Positions 1 through 6,423 of a stretch of DNA of 17,756 nt are shown in pieces (the first letter of the stretch is position 1; each line of letters begins with the position of its first letter). The translations under genes were made by a program, and so were the position numbers. The DNA comes from an uncultured Oscillospiraceae bacterium (GTDB taxonomy: Bacteria > Bacillota > Clostridia > Oscillospirales > Oscillospiraceae). The DNA lies in NCBI GenBank assembly GCA_900756715.1, contig CAAELC010000103.1:1-17756 (forward strand), in the 5' to 3' direction. The notes beneath the pieces are model-generated. The model was not told the origin of the DNA, searched no databases, and worked only from the letters and a program-made list of their open reading frames with translations.

Positions 1-198
1 CACTCCGGCAAACTATAAAAACCGCTTTCTGTCCCCTGTCACGAGGGTGTTCAGAAAGCGGTTTTTGACCACATGTTTGACTACAGACAGCCGTGGAGTG
101 TGCGGAAACAGTGGAGTCAAGAGTTGCGAAGAGCATCCATAACAAAGCAAAAGCGGCTATAAAGCACCGGAAAAAGTAGAAAAATTTTTATTCAAAAG
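1..198. mobile_element. Probable terminal arm of an element integrated in tRNA-Pro
   Basis: No gene is visible in these bases. They lie on the side of the tRNA-Pro 3' half where the rest of the tRNA should be, so they are best read as the end of an integrated element, with the body to the left of the window. The arm holds a strong bidirectional hairpin (17-66) and two direct copies of GTGGAGT (93-99 and 111-117, 18 bp apart). CACTCC at 1-6 may be a partial inverted copy. Short repeats near a tRNA junction are the usual layout of recombinase arm sites, but no integrase gene is seen here. The assignment rests on the tRNA remnant. Confidence 0.4.
17..66. terminator. Bidirectional stem-loop terminator near the element end
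   Basis: AAAAACCGCTTTCTG (17-31) pairs perfectly with CAGAAAGCGGTTTTT (52-66). A second 4-bp stem, CCCT/AGGG, sits in the loop (34-37 with 44-47). The A run on one side and T run on the other make it a plausible intrinsic terminator in both directions. It may insulate the element from the neighbouring chromosome. Confidence 0.75.
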
Positions 199-243
199 TT
201 TGGGATGTGGAGATCGTGCGTTCGAGTCGCACTACTCGGACCA
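199..243 (+). other. 3' half of tRNA-Pro(UGG): attachment-site remnant
   Basis: The sequence folds as the 3' half of a tRNA: anticodon loop TTTGGGA (199-205, anticodon TGG at 201-203, G37), 3' anticodon stem TGTGG, variable loop AGATC, T arm GTGCG-TTCGAGT-CGCAC (216-232), acceptor strand TACTCGG, discriminator A and encoded CCA (241-243). G72 and A73 fit bacterial tRNA-Pro. The five bases before the loop are AAAAG, not the CCACA needed to pair with TGTGG, and no acceptor 5' strand or D arm precedes them. Identity therefore stops at the anticodon loop, a known crossover position for tyrosine recombinases. The native terminator follows, so this is probably the chromosomal-side att junction (attR-like). 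It cannot be a functional tRNA. Confidence 0.75.
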
Positions 244-285
244 ACAGCCCCTGAAATCGAATGATTTCAGGGGCTGTTTTCTTAT
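243..285 (+). terminator. Terminator of the tRNA-Pro gene
   Basis: A 16-bp perfect stem (243-258 with 263-278; core CAGCCCCTGAAATC) with loop GAAT is followed by TTTTCTTATTTTT. It begins at the CCA end, as expected for a tRNA transcript. For the convergent nagB transcript there is no U run on the far side, so it may act only as a roadblock for that strand. Confidence 0.8.
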
Positions 286-355
286 TTTTCGCCTATTACC
301 GGCAACATATCGTGATGCAGGATACTCTCAATCCAAGCAGATAGCTGCAATGGCC

Positions 356-390
356 GATTGCCTTCCTTTTTCACCTTGCGCAAGGCAATC
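356..390. repeat. Inverted repeat downstream of nagB
   Basis: GATTGCCTT (356-364) is inverted as AAGGCAATC (382-390), and a 12-bp palindrome CCTTGCGCAAGG (374-385) overlaps the second arm. The two folds exclude each other. The site lies 10 bases past the nagB stop in the transcript, where it could protect the 3' end or weakly terminate. No U run follows. The rest of 286-400 shows no gene. Confidence 0.4.
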
Positions 391-400
391 CCTTTGTTTC

Positions 401-1129
401 TTACAGGATTTTGCTCAGCGCCGCCCGGTCACCAATCACCGTCACATCGTTGTGCAGCTGAAGCACAGAGGCGGGAACCTGAGGCGTTACAGGGCCGGCA
501 AAGGAACGATAAACCGCCTCGGCCTTGTCCTCGCCGCTGACAGCCACCAGAATGCGCCGGGCACGCATAATGTCGCCCACGCCCATGGTCAGTGCCTGAT
601 GGGGCACCTCACTCTCACTGCCGAAGAATCTGGCATTGGCGCGGATGGTGTTTTCCGTCAAATCCACCACATGGGGATGCACCGGGAACACATCCGCAGG
701 CTCGTTAAAGCCAATGTGGCCATTATGGCCCAGTCCCAGCAGCTGCATGTCAATGCCGCCCAGCCGTGCAATCATCTGACCGTAGGCCCGGCATTCCTCG
801 GCAGCATCCTCCGCCAGGCCACTGGGCACATGGGTGCTCTCCCGGCGGATGTTGACATGGTCAAACAGGTTATGCTGCATAAAGTAACGGTAGCTTTGCT
901 CGTGCTCGGGGGCAAGGCCCGCATACTCATCCAGATTCACCGTGGTAACCCGGGAAAAATCCAGCTCACCCGCCTGATACTGCTCAATCAGCTGGGCATA
1001 GGTCCCCACCGGAGTTGAGCCGGTGGCAAGGCCCAGCACACAGTCAGGTTTGAGCAGGATCTGCGCCGCCAGCAGCTGCGCAGTACGGTGGCTCATGGCA
1101 TCATAATTCTCAGTTACAATGATTTTCAT
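401..1129 (-). CDS. nagB: Glucosamine-6-phosphate deaminase
   Basis: A 242-aa cytoplasmic enzyme that converts glucosamine-6-phosphate to fructose-6-phosphate and ammonia, the last step of sialic acid/GlcNAc catabolism before glycolysis. Family motifs are LATGSTP (34-40, phosphate loop), NLDEY (65-69, with catalytic D67) and LLGLGHNGHIGFNEP (130-144, with catalytic H138 and E143). Asn136 replaces the Asp of the E. coli enzyme, as is common in Firmicutes NagB. The length is normal for the short monomer-type NagB. The start ATG is supported by AAGGAG at 1135-1140, 5 bases upstream. It is the last gene of the five-gene minus-strand operon, 13 bases after the nanA stop. No allosteric prediction can be made from the sequence. 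Confidence 0.96.
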   Translation of the reverse strand: MKIIVTENYDAMSHRTAQLLAAQILLKPDCVLGLATGSTPVGTYAQLIEQYQAGELDFSRVTTVNLDEYAGLAPEHEQSYRYFMQHNLFDHVNIRRESTHVPSGLAEDAAEECRAYGQMIARLGGIDMQLLGLGHNGHIGFNEPADVFPVHPHVVDLTENTIRANARFFGSESEVPHQALTMGVGDIMRARRILVAVSGEDKAEAVYRSFAGPVTPQVPASVLQLHNDVTVIGDRAALSKIL

Positions 1130-1142
1130 GGAAACTCCTTGT

Positions 1143-2051
1143 TCAGCAATACTGACGGACAGCCGCCTGAATCATCTCCACCACCTCGCGGCAAATGGCG
1201 TGATCCGCTTCCGTCAGCGGCAGCAGAGGCTCACGCACAGAACCAACATCCGGGCCGCCCATCAGGCGAATGGCTTCCTTGATGACGGCATACATATTGC
1301 CCTCGGCGGAGCACATCTTGTAAATGATGCGGCAGCACTCGTTCTGAATCAAGCGCCCCTGCTCCATCTGACCGGCATGGAACAACTCATAAATTTTCAG
1401 GTACAGCTCCGGCATCACACCGTAGGTGCCGCCGATGCCCGCACCCGCGCCTGCCGCCAGACCGGACAGCAGCTGCTCGTCGGGACCGTTGAAGACAAAC
1501 GCGCCCTCGTCATGCCACATCTGAATATCCTGCACAGGCATGGAAGAATTCTTCACGCCGATGCAGCGGGGATTTTTCAGCATCTCCTGCAGCAGAGGCA
1601 CATTCAGGGCCACACCGGCCAGCTGCGGAATATTGTAGATCACAAAATCCGTGTTAGGTGCAGCATCGGAAATGTCATTCCAATATTTGGCAATGGCCTT
1701 GGGGGGCAGATGGAAGTAGATCGGTGGGATGGCCGCAATCGCGTCCACGCCCAGAGACTCGGCATGTGCTGCCAGCTCCCGGCTGTCTGCGGTGTTGTTG
1801 CAGGCTACATGGGCAATGATGGTCAGCTGACCGCCCACCTCAGCCATCACATTTTCCAGCGTCAGCTTGCGGTCGGCTACGCTCTGATAGATGCATTCTC
1901 CGGAGGAGCCGCCCACGTACAGGCCCTTGACGCCCTTGTTCTTAAAATACCGGGCCAGGGCGCGGACGGCCTGACCGTCCACCTTGCCCTCCTGGTCATA
2001 GCAGGCATAAAACGCCGGAATAATCCCCTGATACTTGCTCAGATCTTTCAT
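1143..2051 (-). CDS. nanA: N-acetylneuraminate lyase
   Basis: A 302-aa TIM-barrel class I aldolase of the DapA/NAL family that splits Neu5Ac into ManNAc and pyruvate in the cytosol. GGSSGE (47-52) binds the pyruvate carboxylate, Tyr139 (in VIYNIP) is the proton-transfer residue, and Lys167 (in GVKNSS) forms the Schiff base. The family alone would not separate NanA from dihydrodipicolinate synthase or other sugar-acid aldolases. The call rests on the GGSSGE-type loop and on neighbours nagB, nagA, an AGE epimerase and a sugar ABC transporter. The start has GGGAGAG upstream, and the gene lies 40 bases after the second permease. No NanE-type epimerase gene is present; the AGE enzyme at 13051-14265 probably handles the ManNAc product. 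Confidence 0.92.
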   Translation of the reverse strand: MKDLSKYQGIIPAFYACYDQEGKVDGQAVRALARYFKNKGVKGLYVGGSSGECIYQSVADRKLTLENVMAEVGGQLTIIAHVACNNTADSRELAAHAESLGVDAIAAIPPIYFHLPPKAIAKYWNDISDAAPNTDFVIYNIPQLAGVALNVPLLQEMLKNPRCIGVKNSSMPVQDIQMWHDEGAFVFNGPDEQLLSGLAAGAGAGIGGTYGVMPELYLKIYELFHAGQMEQGRLIQNECCRIIYKMCSAEGNMYAVIKEAIRLMGGPDVGSVREPLLPLTEADHAICREVVEMIQAAVRQYC

Positions 2052-2091
2052 AATACACTCTCTCCCTTATCGCTGTGATAGTTGATATGCC

Positions 2092-3012
2092 TCAGCCCTT
2101 GACGGCGCCCATGGTAATGCCCTTGGTAAAGTATTTCTGGAAAATCAGGAATACCGTAATGATAGGCACTGCCGCCAATGTGGCACCGGCCATAATCAGG
2201 CCGTAGTCCGTGGAGTTTTCCGCCTGCATTTTGGCGATACCAAGCGAAATAGTCAATTCCTTGGTGCTGGACAGCATAATCAACTGCATGAAATAGTCGT
2301 TCCAGGAGTTGATAAAGGTGAAAATCGCCAACGCGCCAACGCCGGGCTTAATCATAGGATAGGCCACTCTGGTAAAGGTCTTCAGTTCACCGGCGCCGTC
2401 AATGCGGGCAGCCTCGATCATCTCGGAGGGGATGCCCTCGGCAAACTGCTTAATCAGAAATACGCCGAAAGGCCATCCTACGATTGGCAGAATCACGGCG
2501 GACATGGTGTTGTAAAGCTGCAGGCTGGACATTTCTCGAATCAGGGGAATCAGAATTACCTGCTTGGGCAAGGCCATTGCCGCCACAATCAGGGAAAAGA
2601 GAATGGTGCGGCCCACAAAGCGCTTTTTGGCCAGTGCATAACCTGCCAGCGCAGAAGTGATGCAGGTGAGAATCATGGAAGTAACCGCCATGAACACGGT
2701 GTTTACCAGCCAGCGGATGGCTGCCGGAACCATGGGACCGGCAGAAATCACCACCGCTTCGCCGTTATTGAAATAGCGGCTGAAGGGAATGATAATTTCC
2801 CACAGGGGAGCCTTCTGCCGGCTCATCAGGCGCTGGAAGTTGTCGGTGACCCACTGGGTGGGAATCCACGCCGGTGTGGCGCTGTTAATCTCCACAGAGG
2901 TCTTGAATGCACCGGTGACAATCCAGTACAGCGGGAACAGGAACAGCAGTGCCAGCAGCACAATAATCACAACCGACACGATTTCATAGACGCGGTTTTT
3001 ACGATGTAACAT
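2092..3012 (-). CDS. Sugar ABC transporter permease 2 (MalG/CUT1 type)
   Basis: A 306-aa inner-membrane subunit with six predicted membrane segments; the first is at about 10-32. The cytoplasmic EAA loop EAARIDGA (200-207) docks the ATPase. It pairs with the upstream permease and the lipoprotein to import a sugar, most likely N-acetylneuraminate given the nanA and nagB genes downstream. A longer reading frame begins at 3075, but the ATG at 3012 is preferred: AAGGGGGTG lies just upstream, the upstream permease stop at 3026 then falls 13 bases away, and the protein begins with a typical short charged tail (MLHRKNR). No ATP-binding subunit is encoded in the window. CUT1 systems of Firmicutes often share a distant MsiK-like ATPase. 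Substrate is inferred only from context. Confidence 0.9.
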   Translation of the reverse strand: MLHRKNRVYEIVSVVIIVLLALLFLFPLYWIVTGAFKTSVEINSATPAWIPTQWVTDNFQRLMSRQKAPLWEIIIPFSRYFNNGEAVVISAGPMVPAAIRWLVNTVFMAVTSMILTCITSALAGYALAKKRFVGRTILFSLIVAAMALPKQVILIPLIREMSSLQLYNTMSAVILPIVGWPFGVFLIKQFAEGIPSEMIEAARIDGAGELKTFTRVAYPMIKPGVGALAIFTFINSWNDYFMQLIMLSSTKELTISLGIAKMQAENSTDYGLIMAGATLAAVPIITVFLIFQKYFTKGITMGAVKG

Positions 3013-3025
3013 ATCCGGCACCCCC

Positions 3026-3937
3026 TTAATTCTCCGCCTGGCCCAGCCTGTACTGGACAGCTGAGATAATCGCAATGATGATGGCCAGAATCACGCCCAT
3101 GGCGTTGGCGTATCCGTAGCGATACAGCTTGAAGGCGGTGTAGTAGATATAGTACATGATAGTGTCCGTGCTGTGGGTGGGGCCGCCGGAAGTCAGCAGC
3201 TGAATCAGCGCAAAGCACTGGAACGAGTTAATGGTGGTGATAATCAGAATATACAAAGTCGTGGGCATGATCTGGGGCCACTTAATCCGCCAGAACACCT
3301 GTGTGCGGGTGGCTCCGTCCACCTCGGCGGCCTCCACCAGCGACTGGTCCACATTGCCCAGTGCCGAAACATACAGCACGATGGGCTGACCTACAGACGT
3401 GGTAAACAAAATCAGAATGATGCACCAGATGGCATAGCGTGCGTCACCCAGCCAATCAATGCCGTTGTCCAGCAGGCCGATTTTCTGGCCCACATAGTTG
3501 AAAATGCCGTAATAGTTGTTGAACATCCACTTCCAAACCACCGTCACGGCCACAGAGCCGGTAACGACAGGCAGATAGAAGATGCAGCGGAAGGCAGAGG
3601 TAACCGGCCCCTTCAGGTCATAAATCACCGTGGCCACCCACAGGGAAAACACGCAGACCGTGGGTACAGACACCACAACGATCAGCAGCGTATTTTTCAG
3701 TGCGCCGAGGAAAATCGGATCTTTAAACAGCTCCGTATAGTTTTGCAGGCCAATGAAAATGTCCTGCGTATCTTTGCCCATGGTGGAATCAAACAGGCTG
3801 GTGTAGATGCACATGATCATCGGATAGATGACAAAGCCCAGGAAAAACACAAGGCTGGGCAGCATGAACAGGTAGCCTGCTTTCGTTTCCCGGCGCAGCA
3901 GCGCACGGCTCATGGGTTGTGCTTTCTTATTTGCCAA
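3026..3937 (-). CDS. Sugar ABC transporter permease 1 (MalF/CUT1 type), TTG start
   Basis: A 303-aa membrane permease with about six membrane segments and the EAA loop EAAEVDGA (202-209) followed by RIKWP. It is the partner of the downstream permease. The start is chosen as TTG at 3935-3937: GGAGAGGGG (3946-3954) lies 8 bases upstream, giving MANKKAQPMSRALLRRETKAG, a normal N-terminus for this family. The in-frame ATG at 3913 has no ribosome site, and an ATG at 4018 would add an unlikely Cys/Gly-rich leader over an intergenic hairpin. It is the second gene of the operon, 140 bases after the binding-protein stop; the gap holds a stem-loop, a common way to lower permease yield relative to the binding protein. 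Confidence 0.88.
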   Translation of the reverse strand: MANKKAQPMSRALLRRETKAGYLFMLPSLVFFLGFVIYPMIMCIYTSLFDSTMGKDTQDIFIGLQNYTELFKDPIFLGALKNTLLIVVVSVPTVCVFSLWVATVIYDLKGPVTSAFRCIFYLPVVTGSVAVTVVWKWMFNNYYGIFNYVGQKIGLLDNGIDWLGDARYAIWCIILILFTTSVGQPIVLYVSALGNVDQSLVEAAEVDGATRTQVFWRIKWPQIMPTTLYILIITTINSFQCFALIQLLTSGGPTHSTDTIMYYIYYTAFKLYRYGYANAMGVILAIIIAIISAVQYRLGQAEN

Positions 3938-4007
3938 AAGTAACGCCCCTCTCCAGCGGCCTGGCAGCGCTTTCTTCTGCCCGCCGCATGTATTTCCGGA
4001 ACAACAC

Positions 4008-4036
4008 ACCCTCCCCACGCATGACGCAGGGAGGGT
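4008..4036 (-). other. Intercistronic stem-loop between binding protein and permease genes
   Basis: ACCCTCCC (4008-4015) pairs with GGGAGGGT (4029-4036) around a 13-base loop. No U run follows on the minus strand, so it is more likely an mRNA-stabilising or partial attenuation structure than a full terminator. Its place, right after the binding-protein gene, is the usual one for setting a high binding-protein to permease ratio. Confidence 0.5.
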
Positions 4037-4077
4037 GCGCGCCTTTTACGGAATGGTCAGTAAGTACCAGCCGCCGA

Positions 4078-5394
4078 TCAGCCCTTGGCTGCTGCGTTGG
4101 CGTTGGTCACGAACACACCAACCTCGGTGGCCACATCGCCGCCGGCGCCGATGCGCTGCAGCATGTTCCACCACTCAGTGCGGGCGGTGGTCCAGCCTGC
4201 GGTAACCTGATAGTAGTCGCCCAGATAAGGCATCAGAATCTGATAAGCCTCCATGACATCGTTGTCGGCCCAGATATTGGACAGGTCAACGCCCTCGGCC
4301 TTGTCGCGGACGGGGAAATAGCTGGCAGTCTTCACGGCAGCCTCGGTGCCCTCGCCATCGGCGAAGTACTTGATGAAGGTCTTGGCAGCCTCGATCTTGG
4401 CAGCGTCGCCGTTGTCAAACACGCCGAAGCCCCAGATGCCGCCCTGCAGCTTGCTCTCGCCGGTCTCGGAGGGGAAGCTCATGAACTCGATGGTCTGGCC
4501 GCTGATGGTTTTGCCGGCGCCGGTGTTGGCGCTGGCCGGATTCAGCTGCTGGGCAATGTTCCAGCAGAAGGCCATCTTCAGCGTCTCGTTGTAGAACAGG
4601 GTGATCTCATCGCCGCCGGCAATGGAAGCGTCAAACTTAATGCCGTCCATGCCCTGCAGCAGCTGCAGCGCCTTGATATTCTCGGCGGAGTCAGCGGTGT
4701 AAGCGGTGTGCTCAGCATTGGTGAAGGTACCGCCATACAGGTTGTTCACCAGAGCGCGGGTACCCTGATCGCCGCCCTGGCTGGCGCAGTACACAGCGCC
4801 AACGGTGCCGCCGAACTTGGCATACAGGGCCGCAACAGCCTGCGTAAACTGCTCGGTGGTCCAAGTGTGGGTCTCCAGATTCACATACTTGTCAGCACCG
4901 GCCTCTTTGAAGGCATCGTAGTTGATGGCCATGCAGTGAGCGGTCATGACAACGGGATACTCATAGCACTTGCCTTCGGCGTTGAAGCAGGCAGCCTGAA
5001 CAGCCGCGTTCACCTCGGCCTTGTCGGTGTCGTCCCACATGTCGGACAGGTCCACCATGTAGCCCTTGGCGCCCCAGTTGGCAACCAGACGCTCGGGACC
5101 TTCCATAATCAGGTCGGGAGCTTTCTTTCCCTCAATAGCGGTGTTGACCTGATCGTCACCATTGGTGTAATCCAGGTACTCTACAGTCACCTTGATGTTG
5201 GGATACTTTGCGTTAAACTGGGCAAGCAGCTCCTGCACCTTGGTGTCGTCCTTCCAGTTACCGATGGGATAGGTCCACAGGGTCAACTCGGTGGTGTCGC
5301 CGGTCTTGCCGTTGTCCTTGTTCGTGTTGCCGCCGCAGGCCACCAGAGACAGGGCCATAACGAGGGCAAGAATCAGAGCAAGAAACTTTTTCAT
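4078..5394 (-). CDS. Sugar ABC transporter substrate-binding lipoprotein (probably sialic acid)
   Basis: A 438-aa extracellular solute-binding protein of the bacterial family 1/CUT1 type. It has a lipoprotein signal peptide: MKKF, a hydrophobic core, and lipobox LVAC with Cys20 as the lipidated residue. A short Asn/Lys/Gly-rich linker follows, then the binding domain beginning TELTLWTYP. The gene opens the operon with an ideal AAGGAGG (5404-5410) nine bases before ATG and a consensus promoter upstream. The substrate is inferred as N-acetylneuraminate or a related amino sugar because nanA and nagB are in the same operon. The fold itself is shared by many sugar transporters, so GlcNAc or an oligosaccharide cannot be excluded. 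No paired sialidase is visible in the window. Confidence 0.9.
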   Translation of the reverse strand: MKKFLALILALVMALSLVACGGNTNKDNGKTGDTTELTLWTYPIGNWKDDTKVQELLAQFNAKYPNIKVTVEYLDYTNGDDQVNTAIEGKKAPDLIMEGPERLVANWGAKGYMVDLSDMWDDTDKAEVNAAVQAACFNAEGKCYEYPVVMTAHCMAINYDAFKEAGADKYVNLETHTWTTEQFTQAVAALYAKFGGTVGAVYCASQGGDQGTRALVNNLYGGTFTNAEHTAYTADSAENIKALQLLQGMDGIKFDASIAGGDEITLFYNETLKMAFCWNIAQQLNPASANTGAGKTISGQTIEFMSFPSETGESKLQGGIWGFGVFDNGDAAKIEAAKTFIKYFADGEGTEAAVKTASYFPVRDKAEGVDLSNIWADNDVMEAYQILMPYLGDYYQVTAGWTTARTEWWNMLQRIGAGGDVATEVGVFVTNANAAAKG

Positions 5395-5420
5395 CCGATT
5401 TTTCCTCCTTAAAATTTATA

Positions 5421-5445
5421 TTTTCACGCCAGCGTGGCGGGAAAA
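5421..5445. promoter_or_regulatory. Interrupted palindrome in the nan operon leader
   Basis: A 25-bp inverted repeat: TTTTC-A-CGCCA, centre GCG, then TGGCG-G-GAAAA, with a single non-complementary pair. It lies between the transcription start (about 5510) and the AAGGAGG site of the binding-protein gene, 11 bases from the latter. It could be a DNA operator or an RNA hairpin that affects translation. I saw no second copy in the window. Confidence 0.45.
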
Positions 5446-5516
5446 CCATGTGGGGGTATACGCGTTGTGCTCCTGCACGAAGAAAATCCGGGCAGTATCG
5501 GAATGTCTTTGTATGA

Positions 5517-5545
5517 ATTGTATAAAAAGACGCATCGGTTGTCAA
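5517..5545 (-). promoter_or_regulatory. Promoter of the nan transport/catabolic operon
   Basis: On the minus strand, -35 TTGACA (5540-5545) and -10 TACAAT (5517-5522) are separated by exactly 17 bases. Transcription would start near 5510, leaving a leader of about 115 bases. It is the best sigma-A promoter in the window, so strong expression or tight repression is expected. Confidence 0.85.
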
Positions 5546-5549
5546 GAGA

Positions 5550-5566
5550 AAAATCGAAAAAATTTT
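5550..5566 (-). promoter_or_regulatory. Candidate operator, copy A of the 17-bp shared motif
   Basis: Read on the minus strand this is AAAATTTTTTCGATTTT, four bases upstream of the -35 box of the nan operon. It matches copy C (13022-13038) at 16 of 17 positions and copy B (12910-12926) at 14. It is an imperfect inverted repeat with half-sites AAAAT(C/T) and GATTTT and a 5-base spacer. Confidence 0.5.
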
Positions 5567-5624
5567 AATATTATCCGTATCGCATGAAAATTTTCCAAAA
5601 TTTTTTTAAAAAACGCCATCTCTC

Positions 5625-5653
5625 TTGACACCGGCGCCCCAAGCGCTTAAGCT
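5625..5653 (+). promoter_or_regulatory. Probable promoter of the SGNH hydrolase gene
   Basis: A perfect -35 TTGACA (5625-5630) is followed at 17 bases by a poor -10 (TAAGCT, 5648-5653). TAATAG at 5655-5660 is a better hexamer but 24 bases away. Two overlapping palindromes, AAGCGCTT (5641-5648) and GCTTAAGC (5645-5652), cover the -10 area. The first has the central CG of LacI-family/cre operators. A weak -10 under an operator suggests control, but the promoter assignment is moderate. Confidence 0.45.
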
Positions 5654-5712
5654 GTAATAGAATTTGTACACCATTGGCGGGGCAGTCCCTGCCGCAAAAT
5701 GAGGAGGACGAC

Positions 5713-6351
5713 ATGAAAAAGCACATCGTATGCTTCGGCGATTCCAACACCCATGGCTACTGCGCCGATCCCGGAGACAATGCCGACGGCGGCAATCGTT
5801 TCAACGAAGACGAGCGCTGGACCTGCCGCCTGCAGAAGGCGCTGGGCGAGGCGTATCTGGTGACCGAGGAGGGTCTGAGCGGCCGCACCACGGTGTTTCA
5901 GGACCCCATCCACGAGTCTATGGATGGGCTGAGTGCAATCTATTCGGTGCTGAAAAGCCACGAGCCGGTAGATTTGCTGGTCATTATGCTGGGCACCAAC
6001 GACACGAAGGAGCGCTTCTGTGCCAACGCGCCCACCATTGGCAAGGGGATGGAGCGGCTGGTGACCAAGGCCAAAACCGTGAATTGCTGGGGCGGCAAAA
6101 AGCCCAACATTCTCATTGTTGCGCCGCCGGCCATTCAGGAAGGCTTCTTTGACCCCGTGATGGGCGACGACTGCCGGGAAAAATCGCTGGCCACAGCCCA
6201 ATATCTGCAGGAAGCGGCCCGGAACACTGGCTGCCACTTCATGGATGCCGAGGGCTGTGAGTTCAACGCCATTGACCACATGCACCTCACCTGCGCAGGG
6301 CACAAGGAACTGGCCCATCGGCTGGCCTCCCTGATCCCCCAGCTGGTCTGA
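5713..6351 (+). CDS. SGNH/GDSL-family hydrolase (possible sialate O-acetylesterase)
   Basis: A 212-aa serine hydrolase without signal peptide or membrane segment, so cytoplasmic. The four SGNH blocks are visible: GDSNTHGY with nucleophile Ser11, a Gly in EGLSGRTT (block II, about 53-60), LGTND with Asn96 (block III), and D188-H-M-H191 as the catalytic Asp/His pair. The ATG at 5713 has GAGGAGG a few bases upstream. The upstream in-frame ATG near 5674 lacks one. The gene is divergent from the nan operon and shares its intergenic region, suggesting removal of O-acetyl groups from imported sialic acids or related sugars. That role is inferred; SGNH enzymes also act on lipids, xylan and other esters. 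Confidence 0.88.
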   Translation: MKKHIVCFGDSNTHGYCADPGDNADGGNRFNEDERWTCRLQKALGEAYLVTEEGLSGRTTVFQDPIHESMDGLSAIYSVLKSHEPVDLLVIMLGTNDTKERFCANAPTIGKGMERLVTKAKTVNCWGGKKPNILIVAPPAIQEGFFDPVMGDDCREKSLATAQYLQEAARNTGCHFMDAEGCEFNAIDHMHLTCAGHKELAHRLASLIPQLV

Positions 6352-6363
6352 TAAAACAGCATA

Positions 6364-6409
6364 AAAATTGCACCCGGGAGAATCTGACGGTTCTCCCGGG
6401 TGCGTTTTT
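6364..6409. terminator. Bidirectional terminator between SGNH hydrolase and thiD
   Basis: GCACCCGGGAGAA (6370-6382) pairs perfectly with TTCTCCCGGGTGC (6391-6403), loop of 8. TTTTT follows on the plus strand, and AAAAATT on the other side gives a U run for the minus strand. It serves the two convergent transcripts. Confidence 0.9.
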
Positions 6410-6423
6410 GTGGGCAAATGCGG

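Noticed and set aside
168..243. A complete tRNA gene
   Set aside because: The 5' anticodon stem is AAAAG instead of CCACA, and no D arm or matching acceptor strand (CCGAGTA) precedes it.
200..1018. Plus-strand frame starting in the tRNA remnant and running over nagB
   Set aside because: It begins inside tRNA sequence and is antisense to nagB.
3919..5412. Long open plus-strand frame opposite the binding-protein gene (497 codons)
   Set aside because: It is antisense to a clear lipoprotein gene, has no family motifs, and its composition (His/Gly/Val rich) is typical of the complement of a GC-rich coding frame.
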